This document shows positions 61,896-64,000 of a DNA stretch of 64,000 nt, piece after piece. The notes beneath the pieces were generated by a model. The model saw nothing but the letters and a program-made list of their open reading frames with translations. It searched no databases and had not been told where the DNA came from. Numbering within the stretch: position 1 is the first letter of the stretch; every line of letters starts with the position of its first letter. The stretch covers positions 423,195-487,194 of the forward strand of contig NZ_JAHKPS010000022.1 of the NCBI RefSeq assembly GCF_018860565.1. Direction: 5' to 3'. Origin of the DNA: Winogradskyella psychrotolerans. GTDB lineage: Bacteria > Bacteroidota > Bacteroidia > Flavobacteriales > Flavobacteriaceae. The translations under genes and the position numbers were made by a program.

Positions 61896-62510
61896 TTATC
61901 CTAGCAGATGTATTAAATCTTCAATTGTAGACTGTCCTTTGTCTTTATTGTACCAACGTTGTAAATCTTCTTTAAATTCAGGCGTTAACATACCATGTTC
62001 AGCTTTATAGGCCTGTACTAAATTTGTAGCTACAGTTGGTCGTGGACCAAACGTGTTTAAAACAGTATTTGTTTCAGAATCTAGCATAATTAACTTTGGG
62101 ATGGCTTTTCCGCCATTGGTTAAAAACTGATTCATTAATGCTTCGTTTTCGTCTCTAAGCACCACTTTATATTCAATATTTTCACTCAATTCAGCGACCT
62201 TATTAATAATTGGCATAATGTGAGCGGCATCTCCACACCAACTCTCTGAAATAACCAACCAGGTTACTTTTTTGTCAAAGTTTTTAAGCTTAGATTTGAT
62301 ATCTTCAGAAACTTTAGCTGTTTTATCCCAACGTCTCATTCGTCTATCGTTAAGCTGAGTGTATTCTACTAAATTTTCAGATTTATCGACTCCTGTGGTT
62401 GATTTTTCTTCAACTAATTTTATAACTAAATTTCTATATTCAGCATAAGTCATACTGTTTTTTAGACTTTCTGAAATGATACTATTTATTGTAAGTGTGT
62501 CTGTTTCCAT
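61896..62510 (-). CDS. Thioredoxin-fold protein with a WCGD site
   Basis: 204 residues. N-terminal helices (about 1-75) then a thioredoxin fold: WLVISESWCGDAAHIMPIINKVAE, with a single Cys where thioredoxin has WCGPC, a KVVLRDENEALMNQFLTNGGKAIPKLIMLD segment with the cis-Pro loop (AIPKLI), and a C-terminal helix. Lacking the second Cys it cannot be a classical disulfide reductase. This is the Bacteroidetes group annotated as thioredoxin family protein. Convergent with the TonB-C-like gene and divergent from tag. Confidence 0.88.
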   Translation of the reverse strand: METDTLTINSIISESLKNSMTYAEYRNLVIKLVEEKSTTGVDKSENLVEYTQLNDRRMRRWDKTAKVSEDIKSKLKNFDKKVTWLVISESWCGDAAHIMPIINKVAELSENIEYKVVLRDENEALMNQFLTNGGKAIPKLIMLDSETNTVLNTFGPRPTVATNLVQAYKAEHGMLTPEFKEDLQRWYNKDKGQSTIEDLIHLLG

Positions 62511-62514
62511 AGAA

Positions 62515-62547
62515 CAAAAATAAGATTCTATTACATTTTTTATGCAA
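62515..62547 (-). promoter_or_regulatory. Predicted promoter of the thioredoxin-fold gene
   Basis: CAAAAATA (62515-62522) is TATTTTTG on the minus strand, and CAA at 62545-62547 is a TTG at 22 nt spacing: a full -33/-7 match. The -7 box ends 4 nt before the ATG at 62510, predicting a leaderless transcript. Confidence 0.62.
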
Positions 62548-62587
62548 CTGTTGTTACATTAGTAGTGTTAAAAATAATTCCTTACAA

Positions 62588-63163
62588 ATGAGTAAAAATA
62601 GATGTGGTTGGTGTGTTGGTAGTGATTTGTATGAAGCGTATCATGATGAAGAATGGGGAGTTCCTGTTTATGATGATGCTACTTTATTTGAATTTTTAAT
62701 ATTAGAAACTTTTCAGGCGGGTTTAAGTTGGATTACTATTTTAAAAAAGCGAGACAATTTTAGAAAAGCGTTTGATAATTTTGATTATAAAAAAATCGCC
62801 ACATACAAACCTTCAAAAATTGAAGATTTGTTACAAGATGCTGGTATTGTTAGAAATAAATTAAAAGTAAATGCTACGATAACTAATGCGCAGGCCTTTA
62901 TAAAAGTACAAGAGGAGTTTGGATCGTTTTCTCAATATATATGGAATTTTGTTGATGGTAAACCTATAAAAAACAGGCTTGAAAATTATAAAAACGCTCC
63001 AGCAAATACTCCATTGAGTGATGCTATAAGCAAAGATCTAAAAAGGCGTGGTTTTAAATTTGTAGGTTCAACCGTTATTTATGCACACATGCAAGCTACT
63101 GGAATGGTGAACGATCATGAAGTCTCTTGTTTTAGATACCACGAGGTTGAAGGTAGCTTATAA
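62588..63163 (+). CDS. tag: DNA-3-methyladenine glycosylase I
   Basis: 191 residues, typical length. Removes 3-methyladenine from alkylated DNA. N-terminal RCGWCVGSDLYEAYHDEEWGVPVYDD with the zinc-binding Cys and His; GLSWITILKKRDNFRKAFDNFD; RRGFKFVGSTVIYAHMQATGMVNDHEVSCFRYHEV has the remaining zinc ligands. The 3' end overlaps the convergent aat gene by 32 nt. Confidence 0.96.
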   Translation: MSKNRCGWCVGSDLYEAYHDEEWGVPVYDDATLFEFLILETFQAGLSWITILKKRDNFRKAFDNFDYKKIATYKPSKIEDLLQDAGIVRNKLKVNATITNAQAFIKVQEEFGSFSQYIWNFVDGKPIKNRLENYKNAPANTPLSDAISKDLKRRGFKFVGSTVIYAHMQATGMVNDHEVSCFRYHEVEGSL

Positions 63164-63770
63164 AATCTGCTCTAGATATGTTTATAGCACCCAAACTTTC
63201 CAAATGTTTGGTATGAAGTTGGCAATCTATTAGTCTATAATTGCTGTTTTTTATAAATGTGATAAAACCAACCTTACTCGCATTACTTACTTTGGCAAAC
63301 ATACTTTCACCGCAAAAAACATCATCATTAATTGCAATACCATATAAGCCGCCAACAAGTTCTTCGTTTTGCCAAACTTCAATAGATTTAGCATAACCAA
63401 GTTGGTGCAATTTGAAGTAGGCTTCTATCATTTCGTCCGTAATCCATGTACCATGTTGCTCTGGACGTTTGGCTTGAGCACAATTTTCTATAACAGCTTT
63501 AAATGCTTGGTTTGTTGTGACTTTAAATAGGTCCTTTTTTAAAATTTGTTTCATGCTTTTAGACACTTTTAAATCTTCAGGAAACAAAACAAAGCGAGGG
63601 TCTGGTGACCACCAAAGAATTGGTTCTGCAGTGTCAAACCACGGAAAGATGCCATTGTTGTAAGCCTGTAGCAAACGTGCTGTAGACAAGTCGCCTCCAA
63701 TGGCTAAAAGACCATCGGCAGAAGCTTCAGTTACATTTGGGAATTCTATTTTATTAGTTAGAAAGTGCAT
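63132..63770 (-). CDS. aat: Leucyl/phenylalanyl-tRNA--protein transferase
   Basis: 212 residues. Adds Leu or Phe to the N-terminus of proteins with N-terminal Lys or Arg, feeding the ClpS/ClpAP N-degron pathway. Signatures: GLLAIGGDLSTARLLQAYNNGIFPWFD, ILWWSPDPRFVLFP, HGTWITDEMIEAY, and GYAKSIEVWQNEELVGGLYGIAI with GESMFAKVSNASK. Overlaps tag by 32 nt tail to tail. Confidence 0.97.
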   Translation of the reverse strand: MHFLTNKIEFPNVTEASADGLLAIGGDLSTARLLQAYNNGIFPWFDTAEPILWWSPDPRFVLFPEDLKVSKSMKQILKKDLFKVTTNQAFKAVIENCAQAKRPEQHGTWITDEMIEAYFKLHQLGYAKSIEVWQNEELVGGLYGIAINDDVFCGESMFAKVSNASKVGFITFIKNSNYRLIDCQLHTKHLESLGAINISRADFISYLQPRGI

Positions 63771-63844
63771 AGCATTTTGCTATTAGATAAAGGTGTTAAT
63801 ATTGAATGATAACTAGGACTTTTTAATTTACGTATTAAATAGAA

Positions 63845-63876
63845 AAAGACCTGTTTTAAAATTAAAACAAGTCTTT
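63845..63876 (-). terminator. Intrinsic terminator of the DUF3127 gene
   Basis: AAAGAC.TGTTTTAA pairs with TTAAAACA.GTCTTT (14 bp with one C-A mismatch). On the minus strand a T run follows. Located 25 nt beyond the stop codon. Confidence 0.75.
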
Positions 63877-63900
63877 ATATATCAGTTTACAGTTTCCTTT

Positions 63901-64000
63901 TTAGAAAGGTAAATCGTCGTTATCACCTTCGTTTAAGTTATTAACTGGCTCAAAAGCTTCAGTTGGTGGTACAGGTGGCATATCACCGCTTGCAGCTTGT
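63901..64000 (-). CDS. DUF3127 protein, C-terminal end only (5' end outside window)
   Basis: The last 33 codons of a minus-strand gene that continues past the right edge. The tail is Pro-rich followed by FEPVNNLNEGDNDDLPF. It matches the ending I recall for DUF3127 proteins, which lie next to aat in flavobacteria. The last eight residues are almost identical to the SSB C-terminal tip in this window (EGDDDLPF), so a second ssb-like gene is an alternative. Confidence 0.6.
   Translation of the reverse strand, partial: QAASGDMPPVPPTEAFEPVNNLNEGDNDDLPF

Noticed and set aside
1..64000. CRISPR arrays, tRNA or rRNA genes, insertion sequences, prophage or defence genes
   Set aside because: I looked for regularly spaced repeats, cloverleaf or conserved rRNA segments, transposase or integrase motifs and found none; all long frames resolve to cellular genes.

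Overview
The window is a contiguous, gene-dense, AT-rich chromosomal segment of a member of the Bacteroidota, almost certainly family Flavobacteriaceae (genus not determined). Direct support: gliding-motility genes gldD and gldE in the order mutY-ssb-gldE-gldD; a secreted protein with GEVED modules and a type IX secretion sorting tail; two TonB-dependent receptors with an N-terminal carboxypeptidase-regulatory-like domain; DUF4270, DUF3098 and DUF3127 proteins; the Bacteroidetes form of IleS and DksA; and repeated use of the Bacteroidetes promoter -7 element TAnnTTTG. I see no rRNA, tRNA, CRISPR array, prophage or insertion sequence.

Layout. 1-3.7 kb: SGNH-hydrolase lipoprotein (cut by the left edge) behind a TonB receptor, both minus. 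3.8-8.2 kb: minus operon of a short starch-synthase-like protein, a DUF4270 lipoprotein and glmS. 8.3-14.5 kb: plus genes panC, panD, a lysylphosphatidylglycerol-synthase-like membrane protein, two tandem alpha/beta-hydrolase paralogues and radA. 14.9-19.3 kb: a 1466-residue secreted GEVED / thrombospondin-3 / LamG protein. 19.5-24.7 kb: ileS, a DksA-like gene, an extra exported protein and lspA. 24.7-28.4 kb: a lipoprotein, then a tight minus operon rimB-like, rimK, aspartoacylase-like and 5-formyl-THF cyclo-ligase. 28.4-32.5 kb: uvrC and a patatin-barrel protein. 32.7-40.7 kb: homogentisate dioxygenase, a CCC-motif membrane protein, HPPD, DUF3108, a tryptophan-2,3-dioxygenase-family protein, an M23 peptidase and pgi. 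40.8-43.4 kb: second TonB receptor. 43.5-47.1 kb: gldD, gldE, ssb, mutY (minus). 47.2-49.3 kb: HU, a 29-residue very basic ORF, and RNase E/G. 49.4-57.6 kb (minus): BI-1 family protein, zinc metallopeptidase, alanine dehydrogenase, a repeat-bearing gap, two unknown proteins, leuS and an outer-membrane beta-barrel protein. 57.8-61.9 kb: ftsX, two small membrane proteins, uppP, truB and a TonB-C-like protein. 61.9-64 kb: thioredoxin-fold protein, tag, aat and the tail of a DUF3127 gene.

Most of this is housekeeping content, and I did not find a defence island or an obviously new multi-gene system. The observations I consider worth following are: two different interspersed palindromic-repeat sequences that appear to be inserted in frame inside leuS; tandem alpha/beta hydrolases in which the nucleophile serine is aspartate in both copies; a 29-residue Lys/Arg-rich ORF with its own terminator downstream of HU; several genes whose -7 box lies only 4-5 nt before the start codon (predicted leaderless mRNAs); an SSB-type acidic tail on the DUF3127 protein; and a starch-synthase-like protein that keeps only the N-terminal half and lacks the ADP-glucose-binding motif.
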